Below are positions 8,186 to 17,252 of a stretch of DNA of 64,000 nucleotides, piece after piece (positions within the stretch are counted from its first letter, which is position 1; each line of letters begins with the position of its first letter). The position numbers and the translations under genes are program-made. The DNA is taken from contig NZ_POAF01000007.1 of assembly GCF_003309065.1 (NCBI RefSeq), positions 186,001 to 250,000 of the forward strand. Direction: 5' to 3'. This DNA comes from Glutamicibacter soli. GTDB taxonomy: Bacteria; Actinomycetota; Actinomycetes; Actinomycetales; Micrococcaceae. The notes beneath the pieces are model-generated. The model was not told the origin of the DNA. It worked only from the letters and a program-made list of their open reading frames with translations, and searched no databases.

Positions 8186-9660
8186 AGCTGATAGCCGTCA
8201 CCGGAGCCACCGGCTACATCGGCGGACGGCTGGTTCCGCTGCTGCTGCGCCGAGGACACCGCGTCCGGGTGCTGGCCCGCGACGCCCAGCGGCTGCGCGA
8301 TGTGCCGTGGCGGGACCAGGTCGAGGTGGTCGAGGGCAGCCTGCAGGATGCCAACGCGGTGGCCGAATTCTGCCGCGGGGCCCACACCGTCTACTACCTG
8401 GTGCATTCAATGTCCGGCACCAAAAACTTCATGTCCGACGAGGAACGCTGCGCGCAAACCATGGCCGATTGCGCCAGGAAAGAATCCGTGGCCCAGCTGA
8501 TCTACCTCTCCGGATTGCACCCGGAGGGCGAACTGAGCGAGCATCTCGCATCCCGGGTGCGGGTGGGCGAGGTGCTCCAGGACAGGAACCCGGATCCGGA
8601 CGGGCTTCATACCTTGATCCTGCAGGCGGGGCTGGTGATCGGGTCAGGCTCGGCAAGCTTCGAGATGATCCGACACCTGAGCGACGTGCTCCCGGTGATG
8701 CCGGCCCCGCGCTGGGTGAAAAACCGGGTGCAGCCGATCGCGGTGCGCGACACCCTGCACTATCTGGCTGCCTGCGCCGAGCTGGACACTCCGGTGAACG
8801 ACACCTTCGACATCGGCGGGCCGCGCGCCTACAGCTACGCGGACCTCATGCGCATCTACGCCAAGGTGGCGGGGCTGCGCGAGCCGAGGATCTGGGCCTT
8901 GCCGGTGCTCACCCCGCAGCTGGCGTCGCACTGGGTCAACCTGGTCACTCCCCTGCCGCACACCCTGGCCACCGCACTGGTCGGCTCGCTGCAGCACGAC
9001 TGCGTCATGGGTTCGCACCGCATCGATCAGCTGATCCCCCCACCCGAGGGCGGACTGACCGACTACCCGGACGCGGTGCGCCTGGCCCTGGAGAAGATCG
9101 CCTCCGATTCGGTGGAGACCAGCTGGGCCACCGCGCATCCGGTCTCGGCGCCGGCCGAGCCGCTGCCCTCGGATCCGCAGTGGGCCGGACGCAAGATCTA
9201 CATCGACCAGCGGACCATGGAAACACAGGCTGATCCCGCAGACCTCTACCAGGTCATCGGACGCATCGGCGGGGAATCAGGCTATTTCGTGTTCCCGAGC
9301 CTGTGGCGGATCCGCGGGCTGATGGACAAGCTCAGCGGCGGGGTGGGCCTATTGCGCGGGCGCCGCTCGCGCAGCACCCTGGCCTTGGGAGATGTCGTCG
9401 ACTGGTGGCGCGTCGAAGCGCTGGAACGCAACCAACTGCTGCGGCTGCGCGCGGAAATGCGGGTTCCAGGCCAGGCCTGGCTTGAATTCCGCCTGGAGCA
9501 GCGGCCCGGCGAGCGGGTCCAGGTCACCCAGCGGGCGATCTTCGTGCCCCGCGGGCTGGCCGGGCGGGCCTACTGGTGGTCGGTGAGCCCGTTCCACGCA
9601 TTCATCTTCTCCGGCATGCTCAAGAGCATCGTGCAGCAGGCCGAGGGAACGAGCCCCTAG
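8182..9660 (+). CDS. NAD(P)-binding SDR-type protein with DUF2867-like C-terminus
   Basis: A 492-residue protein. The N-terminal half is an atypical SDR/NmrA-like Rossmann domain beginning IAVTGATGYIGGRLVP, followed by RVRVLARDA and YYLVHSM. The C-terminal ~180 residues (DLYQVIGRIGGESGYFVFPSLWRI onward, ending YWWSVSPFHAFIFSGMLKSI) match the DUF2867/SRPBCC-like domain often fused to it in actinobacteria. It starts at GTG 8182, overlapping the TspO-like stop, so the two are coupled. The substrate is unknown; co-location with carotenoid genes hints at lipid or pigment metabolism but proves nothing. Confidence 0.75.
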   Translation: MKLIAVTGATGYIGGRLVPLLLRRGHRVRVLARDAQRLRDVPWRDQVEVVEGSLQDANAVAEFCRGAHTVYYLVHSMSGTKNFMSDEERCAQTMADCARKESVAQLIYLSGLHPEGELSEHLASRVRVGEVLQDRNPDPDGLHTLILQAGLVIGSGSASFEMIRHLSDVLPVMPAPRWVKNRVQPIAVRDTLHYLAACAELDTPVNDTFDIGGPRAYSYADLMRIYAKVAGLREPRIWALPVLTPQLASHWVNLVTPLPHTLATALVGSLQHDCVMGSHRIDQLIPPPEGGLTDYPDAVRLALEKIASDSVETSWATAHPVSAPAEPLPSDPQWAGRKIYIDQRTMETQADPADLYQVIGRIGGESGYFVFPSLWRIRGLMDKLSGGVGLLRGRRSRSTLALGDVVDWWRVEALERNQLLRLRAEMRVPGQAWLEFRLEQRPGERVQVTQRAIFVPRGLAGRAYWWSVSPFHAFIFSGMLKSIVQQAEGTSP

Positions 9661-10247
9661 GATTGACCGGCTTCAGGTTCCTTGCCCTGATCATCGAGAG
9701 CGGTTTGCGCGCCGTTCATGCTGTCCTCCATGGCATCCGAGGTCCGGGCGAGGAACCTGATAATCACCTCGCGCTCGGCGTCGGTGAACTCCCGAGCCAC
9801 CTCGAACCGCTGCGCATGGTGGCGCCCCACCTGCTGGCGGGCCATCAGGTGCGTCGGCCCGGTGACTTCGATGCACCAAGAGCGGCGGTCGGTGGGATGC
9901 GGGCGGCGTGCGACATGCTCGCCCTCGATCAGCCGGTCGATCATCTTGGTGACCGATGCGCTGGAAATACCCAGATAGCGGGCGAGCTGGCCGGGGGTGA
10001 CTGCGGTGCCGGCGTGCTTGGCGGAAATCAGCATGCGCAGGGCGCGCATGTCGGTCTCATTGAGCTTCATGAAGCTCTGGGAATTGCGCATGATTTGGCG
10101 TTCAAGCTGGCGCATGCGTCCCATCTCGGCCATGATGCGGTCGATCTGCTCCAAGGCTTCCGGGCTCACTCCCTCGCGCTTGATCAGGTTCTGGTCCGGG
10201 TCGGATTCCGCCAGACCATACATCGTGGGCAGCTTTCGCTCGTTCAC
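9657..10247 (-). CDS. MarR-family transcriptional regulator
   Basis: A 196-residue winged-helix protein with an N-terminal helical extension (about 70 residues), then NETDMRALRMLISAKHAG, QLARYLGISSASVTKMIDRL and the wing HVARRPHPTDRRS. I prefer GTG 10247 because AGGGGGAAC lies directly upstream; the ATG at 10268 would need that same site inside the gene. It converges on the NAD-binding gene with a 4-base overlap of stops and so may antagonise it transcriptionally. The target is unknown. Confidence 0.82.
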   Translation of the reverse strand: MNERKLPTMYGLAESDPDQNLIKREGVSPEALEQIDRIMAEMGRMRQLERQIMRNSQSFMKLNETDMRALRMLISAKHAGTAVTPGQLARYLGISSASVTKMIDRLIEGEHVARRPHPTDRRSWCIEVTGPTHLMARQQVGRHHAQRFEVAREFTDAEREVIIRFLARTSDAMEDSMNGAQTALDDQGKEPEAGQS

Positions 10248-10365
10248 CGTTCCCCCTATCCAATTCATTTCCCGCGCAGTCTCCTATTCGGCCGCGGCCT
10301 ACCGGCGTTTCTTCGATGGTAAGCCCTGAGGCTTCCGGGCATGCTGAAGACTGCGGTGAAATGCG

Positions 10366-10400
10366 GAAACCCTGCGACCGAAATCGGTTCGCAGGGTTTT
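10366..10400 (-). terminator. Terminator downstream of tRNA-Leu
   Basis: AAACCCTGCGA pairs with TCGCAGGGTTT around a short loop, immediately 3' of tRNA-Leu. The T run is best on the plus strand (TTTT), so it may also act for rightward transcripts. Confidence 0.6.
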
Positions 10401-10403
10401 CAT

Positions 10404-10488
<85 letters not shown>

Positions 10489-10578
10489 TCGCGCTACACC
10501 GGAAAACGGATTTCCGAATGACGACCTCATTTAGTGTAGCGGAAGTGCCAGTCGATAAGAAATCGACTGCACCGGCTA

Positions 10579-11073
10579 TTACTTGGGGTCAATTCCCAAG
10601 TCACGGCGGAGCTTTGCGACATGCCCGGTGGCTCGCACGTTGTACTGCGCGAGCTGGACCTTGCCGTCTTCGTCCACCACGATGGTCGAGCGGATCAAAC
10701 CTTCGTAGACGCGGCCGTAGTTCTTCTTCTCGCCCCAGGCTCCATAGGCCTCGGCGACAGCGTGGTCCTCGTCAGACAGCAGTGGGAAGTTCAGTTCTTC
10801 CTTGGCCACGAACTTTTCAAGCTTGGCGACGCCGTCCGGGGAGATTCCCAGCACCTGGTAGCCGAGGCCGGTGAGTGACTCGATGGAATCACGGAAGTCG
10901 CACGCCTGCTTGGTGCAGCCCGGGGTGGAGGCGGCCGGGTAGAAGTACACGATGGCCTTCTTGCCTCGGTAGTCGGACAGCGAGACAGCGTTGCCGTTCG
11001 AGTCATTCAGGGTGAAGTTCGGGGCCAGATCTCCGACGGAGAGTCGTTCGGTTGGTGCTGCGGCGGTGCTCAT
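10579..11073 (-). CDS. bcp: Thiol peroxidase of the Bcp/PrxQ family
   Basis: A 164-residue cytosolic peroxiredoxin reducing peroxides with thioredoxin. The peroxidatic Cys is at about residue 53 and the resolving Cys at about 58 (STPGCTKQACDFRD), the PrxQ/Bcp spacing. Other family marks are LSDYRGKKAIVYFYP, the GISPD loop and FPLLSDED. Length is normal for Bcp. It is flanked by tRNA-Leu and tRNA-Lys and looks monocistronic; a small hairpin (10549-10569) lies just beyond its stop. Confidence 0.94.
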   Translation of the reverse strand: MSTAAAPTERLSVGDLAPNFTLNDSNGNAVSLSDYRGKKAIVYFYPAASTPGCTKQACDFRDSIESLTGLGYQVLGISPDGVAKLEKFVAKEELNFPLLSDEDHAVAEAYGAWGEKKNYGRVYEGLIRSTIVVDEDGKVQLAQYNVRATGHVAKLRRDLGIDPK

Positions 11074-11100
11074 CGGTTAAACCTCGTTTCGTAGCTATAC

Positions 11101-11130
11101 AAAAAATCCGGCCTGATGAATCAGGCCGGA
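11101..11130 (-). terminator. Rho-independent terminator of tRNA-Lys (copy 1)
   Basis: On the minus strand, TCCGGCCTGA pairs with TCAGGCCGGA around a 4-base loop and is followed by six T residues. This is a classic intrinsic terminator between tRNA-Lys and bcp. Confidence 0.88.
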
Positions 11131-11137
11131 TCTGCTG

Positions 11138-11210
11138 TGCGCCCTCCGGGACTCGAACCCGGAACCTAATGATTAAGAGTCATTTGCTCTACCAATTGAG
11201 CTAAAGGCGC
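11138..11210 (-). tRNA. tRNA-Lys (anticodon CTT), copy 1
   Basis: A 73-base tRNA with acceptor GCGCCTT/AGGGCGC, D arm AGCTCAATTGGTAGAGC, anticodon loop CTCTTAA between ATGA and TCAT, and T loop GGTTCGAGTCC. CCA is not encoded. It is identical base for base to copy 2 at 15924. Confidence 0.95.
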
Positions 11211-11407
11211 TAACTTCACTCTGACTAGTTATTTTCGAACCGGTCTTTGCGACGTAGATAATCATACGCAGAAGTCGCAGAAAATCAAAAATCGTACAGC
11301 AAGGCCCATCGGTCGACATGAAACCGCTAGTCAGATCATCATTCCCGCTTCAGCCACCAGCGCTCGGCAACGGTAAGCGACCAAATATCATCCCGTGTCT
11401 TGGAGCA

Positions 11408-11449
11408 CATTCGGCCGCTGGGAGGCCCCGACCTCCCAGCGGCCGAATG
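11408..11449. terminator. 18-bp inverted repeat, probable terminator
   Basis: Bases 11408-11425 pair perfectly with 11432-11449 around a 6-base loop, 10 bases beyond the stop of the leftward wall-protein gene. It lacks a T tract but is the only candidate terminator there. Confidence 0.6.
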
Positions 11450-11458
11450 CCCGGAACA

Positions 11459-14400
11459 CTACCGGCGGCCGGTCGGGCGGCGTAGTCGCAGCGCAGCAGC
11501 TCCAGCGGCGGTCAGAACCAGAGCACCTAGCACGGTCCACACCACGGAGGCTCCTGTCGCGGCCAGAGAGTCGCGCTCATCTGCCCCGCCCTCGGGTTCC
11601 TGTCCGGAGTCCTGCTCTCCGTTCTGAGTTCCTTCCACGGCGTTTCCCGAAGGATCGGCGGATGGATCCGCCGACGGTTCTTGGGACGGCCGTTGCTCTT
11701 CATCCGGCGCCGGGTCTCCGGACTCCGGAACGGCGGGATGGGTCGGCGACGGCTGCTCCAGGTCCGGTACGTCGGCGCCATCCTCGTCCATGCCGCTGCC
11801 CTGGCCGTCGTCAGAATTCTCCGGTTGCTCCGGAGCCGGCGAGCCTTCCACGACCACCGCACGCGAAGCAATGGCCTGGTTGCCGTTGGCATCTTGGACT
11901 GTGTAGGTCAGCGCATAGCTGCCCGGCGCGCCCGTATCCACAGATCCGACTATTTCGATATTCTCCGTGACATCGCCATCCGTGTTGTCCACGGCGCTCA
12001 CGGAGTCCATCGGGTCGAACGCATCTCCCACTGCGAGCGTGGTTCCTTCCGGGATGGTCAGCTCCGGAGCGACGGTGTCGGTACCTGCCGCAGAGGCTGT
12101 GAACACACCCGTCTGGCGCACCTGCCCCGGAGCCAGATCCTGTTGAGTCTGCGCATCGACGCTGGTGACGTACCAGGAGTAAACCTCTCCCTCGGTGAGC
12201 CCCGCCCAGACGACCGACGCCGGCCAGCCGGAACGCGCCGTCGCTTCACCGATCACCTCGCCCGTGGGCGCCAAGGACATGACGGCATCGGTGCTGAAGC
12301 TGGTCTGGCGCGTTTGCAACTGGATCGGCAGGCGAAGCTCGTCCTCGGTGCCGTCGTAGCGGTTTTCATCGTCGTATTCGGTGGCACCGAAATCGCCGAG
12401 CATCGGCGAGTAGGTGTCGATTGCCAGCTCGGAGCGCTCGACGTCGAACTGGAGCATACGCAGGTAGCTGGAGCCGAAACGCAGCATGTCCTGCGGGTTG
12501 CGCCCGTCGATGCCCGCGAGGCCGAGCTGTTCGGCGCCGACTTCGTAGAACTGGTAATCGGCGAGCAACTCGACGACGTTGTTCTGAGCCTGCCCCACGT
12601 CCTTGCGAACCTGGATGCTCACGCCATGCTCGTGGCCGGAAAGCACCAGGAAGATGTTCTTGTTCTTCTCCAGGATTCCTTCGGAGATGCGCTTGCCGTC
12701 GTGCGAGTAAGCGGCGCCTCGCCCGTCGGCGTTGATGCTCGGTTTGTTGTAGGCGTGGGTCATGAGCATCGCATTGCGGTCCGGGTACTGCGCAAGCACG
12801 TCGTTGGCCCAGGCGATTTCCGCCTCGGTCACATCAAAGCCCAGGTACAGGGCGATGAAGTCCAACCCTCCGGCACTGAACAGGTCGTAGTGGTTGTCGT
12901 TATCACCAGGTGCCCAGGACTGGTAGCTGGCCTGCGCCTGCTTCCACCCTTGGCTGTTTTCCAAGGACTCGTAGCGTTCCGGACCGAAGTACTGGTTGTA
13001 CAAGTTGTCCGGGCCGACATCCTTGCCCGATCGATTGTCATGGTTGCCCGGCAGTACGCCGTTGGGTATGCCGGTCTCGTCCAGTATCCGCTGCGTTTCG
13101 GAGGTGAACTCGAATTCGCGTTCGGCGATCCGGCGCTGCGTTTCTTCGTCGGCGTAGACGTCCTTATGCCAGTTCTCCACGATGTCGCCGGTATGGGCGA
13201 CGTATTCGATCTTCCGCTGTTCGGCATTTTCGGCGATCCAGCGCGGAATCGCGTTGTAGGCTTCGGCCCAGACCTTCTGCTGTTCCGCCGAGTACTCCTG
13301 CTCTACTGCGCCTTCGGCCAGGTACTGGGTGTCGGTGAAATGCACCATGGAGAAGTCGTAGCCGTCGGGGTCTTCGAATTCTCCGCGCACCGGCTCATCG
13401 AGGTCGTCGGCAAACGGATCGTGGGCCGTGACCAGCAGTTGCGCCTTGCCGTCCGCTACGTGCTCGGCGGAGATCCCTCCGTCCAAGGTCAACAGGCCAT
13501 CGCTGACACCGCGGCCGCTGGCCACCAGGTCCCAGGCCGAGTTCTGCTGGTTCCAGACGCGCAATTGCGCTTCGCGCTGCGGGTCAAGCTGCCCGCTCCA
13601 GCGCACGCTCTGCTCCGCCGCCTTCGCATCGGCTGCCACAGCGAAACGCTGGTATGGAATCGAGCCTTCGCTGGTCGCTTCGCTGGAGAAGAGTGATTCA
13701 TCTCCGGGAAGAAGCGCTTCCTCGATGCTTTGCGTCCGAGACTTGTCCCCGGCAGCGAAGTCCAGCGTCTCCGGCAGCTGCGAGATGACCCCGGAGGTGC
13801 CGCCCTTGGCGATGCTCGTTTCGCCGGCGTAGAAAGTGGAATGCACATCGCCGCCGTCGGGATTGGTGGCGTTGGCCGACAAGGTCACAGTGCCCTTGCC
13901 TTGACCGGTCTGAGTGCCGTTGCCTTCGGGGATGCTTCCGGAGGTGAATTCGATCTGCTGCGAGATGCCACGGCCGAACACATCGGTTCCTGAAGCCTCA
14001 ATGAGGTGTTTGCCTTCAGTCATTCCGGCAATCGGATCGCCGGGTTCAATCGGCTCTCCATCCAGCGTGTATTCCACGTTCGCGCCAACCAGATCCTGGA
14101 TGTTCCATTCAACCTGGAATTCCGAGGCCTTGGTGATGTTGGAGCCGGCAGCCGGAGTGCTGGACTCGATCCCTGCAGCCAGACCCTTTGAGTGGCCGAG
14201 CGCTTGCGCATTCAGCGAAGCGATATGCGGCGGCGCCAACGGCTGGCTATAGATGCGGGCTGCAGCAATCTTCGACTTGCCGTGGAACTGCACGTTGCCA
14301 TTGGATGAATCGGCGCCCAGCACGAAGTTGTGCGCTTCGGGTTTCGGCGGCCAGGTGACGGTGGAACCGCTGGCTTCCTGGGCCGCGACGAGCTTTCCGT

Positions 14401-15571
14401 TGAGGTAAAGCTTGATCTGCTTGCCGTCGAAGACTCCGACTGCGTGGTACCAGCGACCGCTCTCAATCGCTGCGGTCGCCGAGCGATAGGCGCCGGTATG
14501 CAGCATGAAGGACAGCTTGTCGCCGACCAGACTCAGCGAGAATCCCCCTGCTTCCTTGTTGGAGCAGAGGTTCTTTTCACCGGTAGCCGTGGTGTCGCCG
14601 TCGTAGCGGAAGACGCATTCCAGGGTCATCCCCTGGGAAAGCGACTCGTATTGGTCTCCCAGGGGGTAGGCCAGTGCGTCATTTTGCCCGTCGAAGCTGG
14701 CCACGTGCTTGCCCATCGCGCCGTCCTTCGCAATGACCGGCTCGTCATAGATGTCCGCCTTCACACCGCGGGAACTATCGATGCTTGAACCGTCCGCGAA
14801 ATCGATATTCAATACGTCTGCCTCAGGCGCTTCGGGCATGGTGTGGAATTCATCGCTTAGTGACAGAGCTTGGGCGGCTGGCAACGCCTCGCTGTAAAGT
14901 CGCGCCTGCCCCAGCACGACATCGGCGAAAGCCTCGCTCTTTCCGACGGCGCTATCCGCACCAATCACCATATTCTGCGCCCGCGGATCGACAGGAGTCA
15001 TGGTGCCGGCTGCGGGGGTTTCAGCCACCATCTGGCCATCCACATAGAGCTTGATGGACTTGCCGTCGAAGGAGCCCACCACGTGATACCACTGGTCAGT
15101 GCGTAGCGAGGTGGAAACACGCTTATAGGAGCCATCCACATGCAGCATGAAGTCGAGTTTGCTGTTCTTGGCAGTCAGGGCGAAGCCGCCACCCTGCTTG
15201 TTGCCGCAAAAGGTCACTTCCTTGGAAGGCAGTTCTCCATCGAATTTCACGGAGCACTCAACGGAGAACGAATCAGCAAGCTTGTCGTAATCCGCCTCGG
15301 CCAACTCGTAGGAGTAGGCATCATCAGCACCGTCGAAATCGGCGCTAATTCTGCCGTTCTGCTCGTCGACCTGTAGCGACGGTTCACCAAAAGTACGCAG
15401 AATTCTTCCCTGGGCCTGATCCTCAGCGGACTTCGTAGAGAAGTCGACATTCAATAGGTCAGCTGTCACCGTGCTCGGTGCCGCCCATGCAGCGGGAGCC
15501 AGCCCCACACCTATAGTCAGCACCGAAGCGCCTACGAGCAACGAAGCGAGAGTCGTAGATTGAGTTTTCAT
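11459..15571 (-). CDS. Secreted, sortase-anchored LamG/metallophosphoesterase protein
   Basis: A 1370-residue cell-wall protein. Residues 1-33 are a signal peptide ending AWAAPS. Two LamG-like (concanavalin-fold) domains follow at about 40-230 and 255-460; both contain a WYHVVGSFDGK- or WYHAVGVFDGK-type strand. An Ig-like region lies at about 470-560. A calcineurin-like metallophosphoesterase at about 735-1010 shows all metal motifs: FTDTQ, HTGDIVENW, GNHDNRSG, MTHAY and GHEHG. A fibronectin/DUF5011-type domain sits at about 1170-1245, then a Pro/Asp/Glu-rich spacer, LAATG, a hydrophobic helix and an RRPTGRR tail (class E-like sortase signal). It is probably an extracellular phosphatase or nucleotidase acting on polymer-bound substrates; the substrate is unknown. 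It is flanked by tRNA-Lys copies. Confidence 0.9.
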   Translation of the reverse strand: MKTQSTTLASLLVGASVLTIGVGLAPAAWAAPSTVTADLLNVDFSTKSAEDQAQGRILRTFGEPSLQVDEQNGRISADFDGADDAYSYELAEADYDKLADSFSVECSVKFDGELPSKEVTFCGNKQGGGFALTAKNSKLDFMLHVDGSYKRVSTSLRTDQWYHVVGSFDGKSIKLYVDGQMVAETPAAGTMTPVDPRAQNMVIGADSAVGKSEAFADVVLGQARLYSEALPAAQALSLSDEFHTMPEAPEADVLNIDFADGSSIDSSRGVKADIYDEPVIAKDGAMGKHVASFDGQNDALAYPLGDQYESLSQGMTLECVFRYDGDTTATGEKNLCSNKEAGGFSLSLVGDKLSFMLHTGAYRSATAAIESGRWYHAVGVFDGKQIKLYLNGKLVAAQEASGSTVTWPPKPEAHNFVLGADSSNGNVQFHGKSKIAAARIYSQPLAPPHIASLNAQALGHSKGLAAGIESSTPAAGSNITKASEFQVEWNIQDLVGANVEYTLDGEPIEPGDPIAGMTEGKHLIEASGTDVFGRGISQQIEFTSGSIPEGNGTQTGQGKGTVTLSANATNPDGGDVHSTFYAGETSIAKGGTSGVISQLPETLDFAAGDKSRTQSIEEALLPGDESLFSSEATSEGSIPYQRFAVAADAKAAEQSVRWSGQLDPQREAQLRVWNQQNSAWDLVASGRGVSDGLLTLDGGISAEHVADGKAQLLVTAHDPFADDLDEPVRGEFEDPDGYDFSMVHFTDTQYLAEGAVEQEYSAEQQKVWAEAYNAIPRWIAENAEQRKIEYVAHTGDIVENWHKDVYADEETQRRIAEREFEFTSETQRILDETGIPNGVLPGNHDNRSGKDVGPDNLYNQYFGPERYESLENSQGWKQAQASYQSWAPGDNDNHYDLFSAGGLDFIALYLGFDVTEAEIAWANDVLAQYPDRNAMLMTHAYNKPSINADGRGAAYSHDGKRISEGILEKNKNIFLVLSGHEHGVSIQVRKDVGQAQNNVVELLADYQFYEVGAEQLGLAGIDGRNPQDMLRFGSSYLRMLQFDVERSELAIDTYSPMLGDFGATEYDDENRYDGTEDELRLPIQLQTRQTSFSTDAVMSLAPTGEVIGEATARSGWPASVVWAGLTEGEVYSWYVTSVDAQTQQDLAPGQVRQTGVFTASAAGTDTVAPELTIPEGTTLAVGDAFDPMDSVSAVDNTDGDVTENIEIVGSVDTGAPGSYALTYTVQDANGNQAIASRAVVVEGSPAPEQPENSDDGQGSGMDEDGADVPDLEQPSPTHPAVPESGDPAPDEEQRPSQEPSADPSADPSGNAVEGTQNGEQDSGQEPEGGADERDSLAATGASVVWTVLGALVLTAAGAAALRLRRPTGRR

Positions 15572-15892
15572 GGTCTCTTTTCTTTACGAGGTACGAGCCG
15601 GGTACCTTGGCAAAGCTACGGAGGCCAATCGAACTCAAGATGTTAATTCACGAATATCGAGTGACTTAACGATTAATCTTCACTAACGAGCACTACCTGT
15701 GCACTTAAAGTGCGAAGTGAATTGGAGATTCATTCCGAAAATTTCCTGAAGTTCTGCGGAAGAGTCAATGAAAACTGTTATTTTTGATCAGAATATTGTT
15801 AATTTCACGGGCATCACCGCTGCGTGGCCGATGGCGGGAAACAACGCAACCTGCAAGTCGTCGCCCCAAGGAGAACCTCGGGTAGATAACAC
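15572..15892. other. A+T-rich intergenic region upstream of the wall-protein gene
   Basis: About 320 bases with no credible ORF, visibly richer in A+T than the surroundings. It should hold the wall-protein promoter. GTTAATTCACG (near 15642) and GTTAATTTCACG (near 15798) are similar repeats that could be regulator sites. A GTGCACTTAAAGTGC inverted repeat lies near 15700. Confidence 0.4.
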
Positions 15893-15918
15893 AAAAGGCC
15901 AGACCTAAGTCTGACCTT
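15893..15918 (-). terminator. Terminator of tRNA-Lys copy 2
   Basis: On the minus strand AAGGTCAGAC pairs with GTCTGGCCTT (one G-T pair), followed by TTTGTGTT. It lies 5 bases 3' of the tRNA. Confidence 0.75.
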
Positions 15919-15923
15919 GCTTG

Positions 15924-15996
15924 TGCGCCCTCCGGGACTCGAACCCGGAACCTAATGATTAAGAGTCATTTGCTCTACCAATTGAGCTAAAGGCGC
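15924..15996 (-). tRNA. tRNA-Lys (anticodon CTT), copy 2
   Basis: Same 73-base sequence as copy 1 at 11138; cloverleaf intact with loop CTCTTAA. It is separated from copy 3 by 47 bases. Confidence 0.95.
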
Positions 15997-16043
15997 ATAT
16001 TCATTTGTGTAAACAATGACTTCTAGAACAAAGAAATTGTTCG

Positions 16044-16116
16044 TGCGCCCCCCGGGACTTGAACCCGGAACCTAATGATTAAGAGTCATTTGCTCTGCCA
16101 ATTGAGCTAGAGGCGC
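16044..16116 (-). tRNA. tRNA-Lys (anticodon CTT), copy 3
   Basis: Cloverleaf and CTT anticodon as in copies 1 and 2, with a few substitutions: acceptor GCGCCTC/GGGGCGC, GGCAGAGC in the D arm and TTCAAGTCC in the T loop. It is first in transcription order of the tandem pair. Confidence 0.94.
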
Positions 16117-16288
16117 CCGCTGCGATGTTCTAGAAGCTTTTGGGCTTCGCGCTTTCGCAACGAGATAAAACTCTACCAGCTTTTGAGCTTCGCGCAAATC
16201 GAGAGCCCTCTTTTCTGCGGTGAGCTTCATTACATGAGATGACTAGGGGTTACTACCACCGCGACCACGGACTTTGTAGAGTGAATTC

Positions 16289-17221
16289 ATGACTACCCAA
16301 CGCACGGTTTCCTTCCCCACCCAAGAGCTGCTCGACGCCGTGGGAGAACTGCCCGCGAACCTGAAACCGGTTATTTGGGACCTCGAATCAGACCCGGATT
16401 CACCGCTGGAAGACATCGACATCGCGATCTTCCCTTATATGGCAGATCCGGAATTCCTGAAGAATGTCCGCAGAGCCGAGAATGTCTCGGTAGTACAGAC
16501 CCAGACCACCGGTTACGACGGAATGGTCGACATGATCGGCGACCGCGCGAAAATCAATACCGCATCGGGCGTGCACGCCGCAGCGACCGCGGAGATCGCC
16601 CTCGGGCTGGCCCTCGCATCGCTGCGCGGATTCCCGACCTCCGTCCGCGACCAGGACCAGGGACAGTGGAATCCGATGCGCTGGCCGGGCTTGGCCGACC
16701 GCACCGTCGGCCTTGTAGGTGTCGGCGGCATCGGCGAGGAAATCCGCAAGCGGCTGGACCCCTTCGAGGTGAACCTGCTGCGTTTCGGCTCGACCGCGCG
16801 CACCGACGAGCACGGAGAGGTTTACAGCACCGAGCAGCTGGCCGACTTCGCAGGCCAGATCGAGGTATTGATCCTCATCGTTCCGCTGAACGACTCAACC
16901 CATCACCTGGTCGACGCCGAGCTCATGGCGAAGCTGCCGGACGGGGCGACCATCGTCAACGTCGCCCGCGGACCGGTGGTCGACACCGACGCGCTGGTCG
17001 CCGAAGTCTCCAGCGGACGACTGAACGTCGCCTCCGATGTCTTCGACCCGGAGCCGCTGCCGTCGGACCACCCGCTGTGGAAGTGCCCCAACGCGTTGAT
17101 CACCCCGCACAACGGCGGCAACACCCAGGCGTTCTTCCCGCGGATGGTGAAGCTGCTCAAGCGCCAGCTGCAGGCCTGGTCCCAGGGGCAGGACGGCGAG
17201 AATCTGGTGCACCGCCCCTAG
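16289..17221 (+). CDS. D-2-hydroxyacid dehydrogenase (NAD-binding)
   Basis: A 310-residue cytosolic oxidoreductase of the D-isomer-specific 2-hydroxyacid dehydrogenase family (phosphoglycerate/glyoxylate reductase-like). The NAD fold is VGLVGVGGIGEEIRKRL (about residues 138-154). Catalytic motifs follow the family order: Arg in NVARGPVVDTDAL, the acidic residue in SDVFDPEPLPSDHPLW, and His in LITPHNGGNT. A hairpin terminator follows. The substrate is not determinable; similar actinobacterial proteins are annotated as phosphoglycerate dehydrogenase-like. Confidence 0.9.
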   Translation: MTTQRTVSFPTQELLDAVGELPANLKPVIWDLESDPDSPLEDIDIAIFPYMADPEFLKNVRRAENVSVVQTQTTGYDGMVDMIGDRAKINTASGVHAAATAEIALGLALASLRGFPTSVRDQDQGQWNPMRWPGLADRTVGLVGVGGIGEEIRKRLDPFEVNLLRFGSTARTDEHGEVYSTEQLADFAGQIEVLILIVPLNDSTHHLVDAELMAKLPDGATIVNVARGPVVDTDALVAEVSSGRLNVASDVFDPEPLPSDHPLWKCPNALITPHNGGNTQAFFPRMVKLLKRQLQAWSQGQDGENLVHRP

Positions 17222-17252
17222 CCACGAGCTATTGCTAACATTTTGATCTCAT

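Noticed and set aside
11138-16116. tRNA-Lys repeats as a CRISPR-like or integron array
   Set aside because: The repeats fold as complete tRNAs with normal anticodon arms; only three copies, unevenly spaced.
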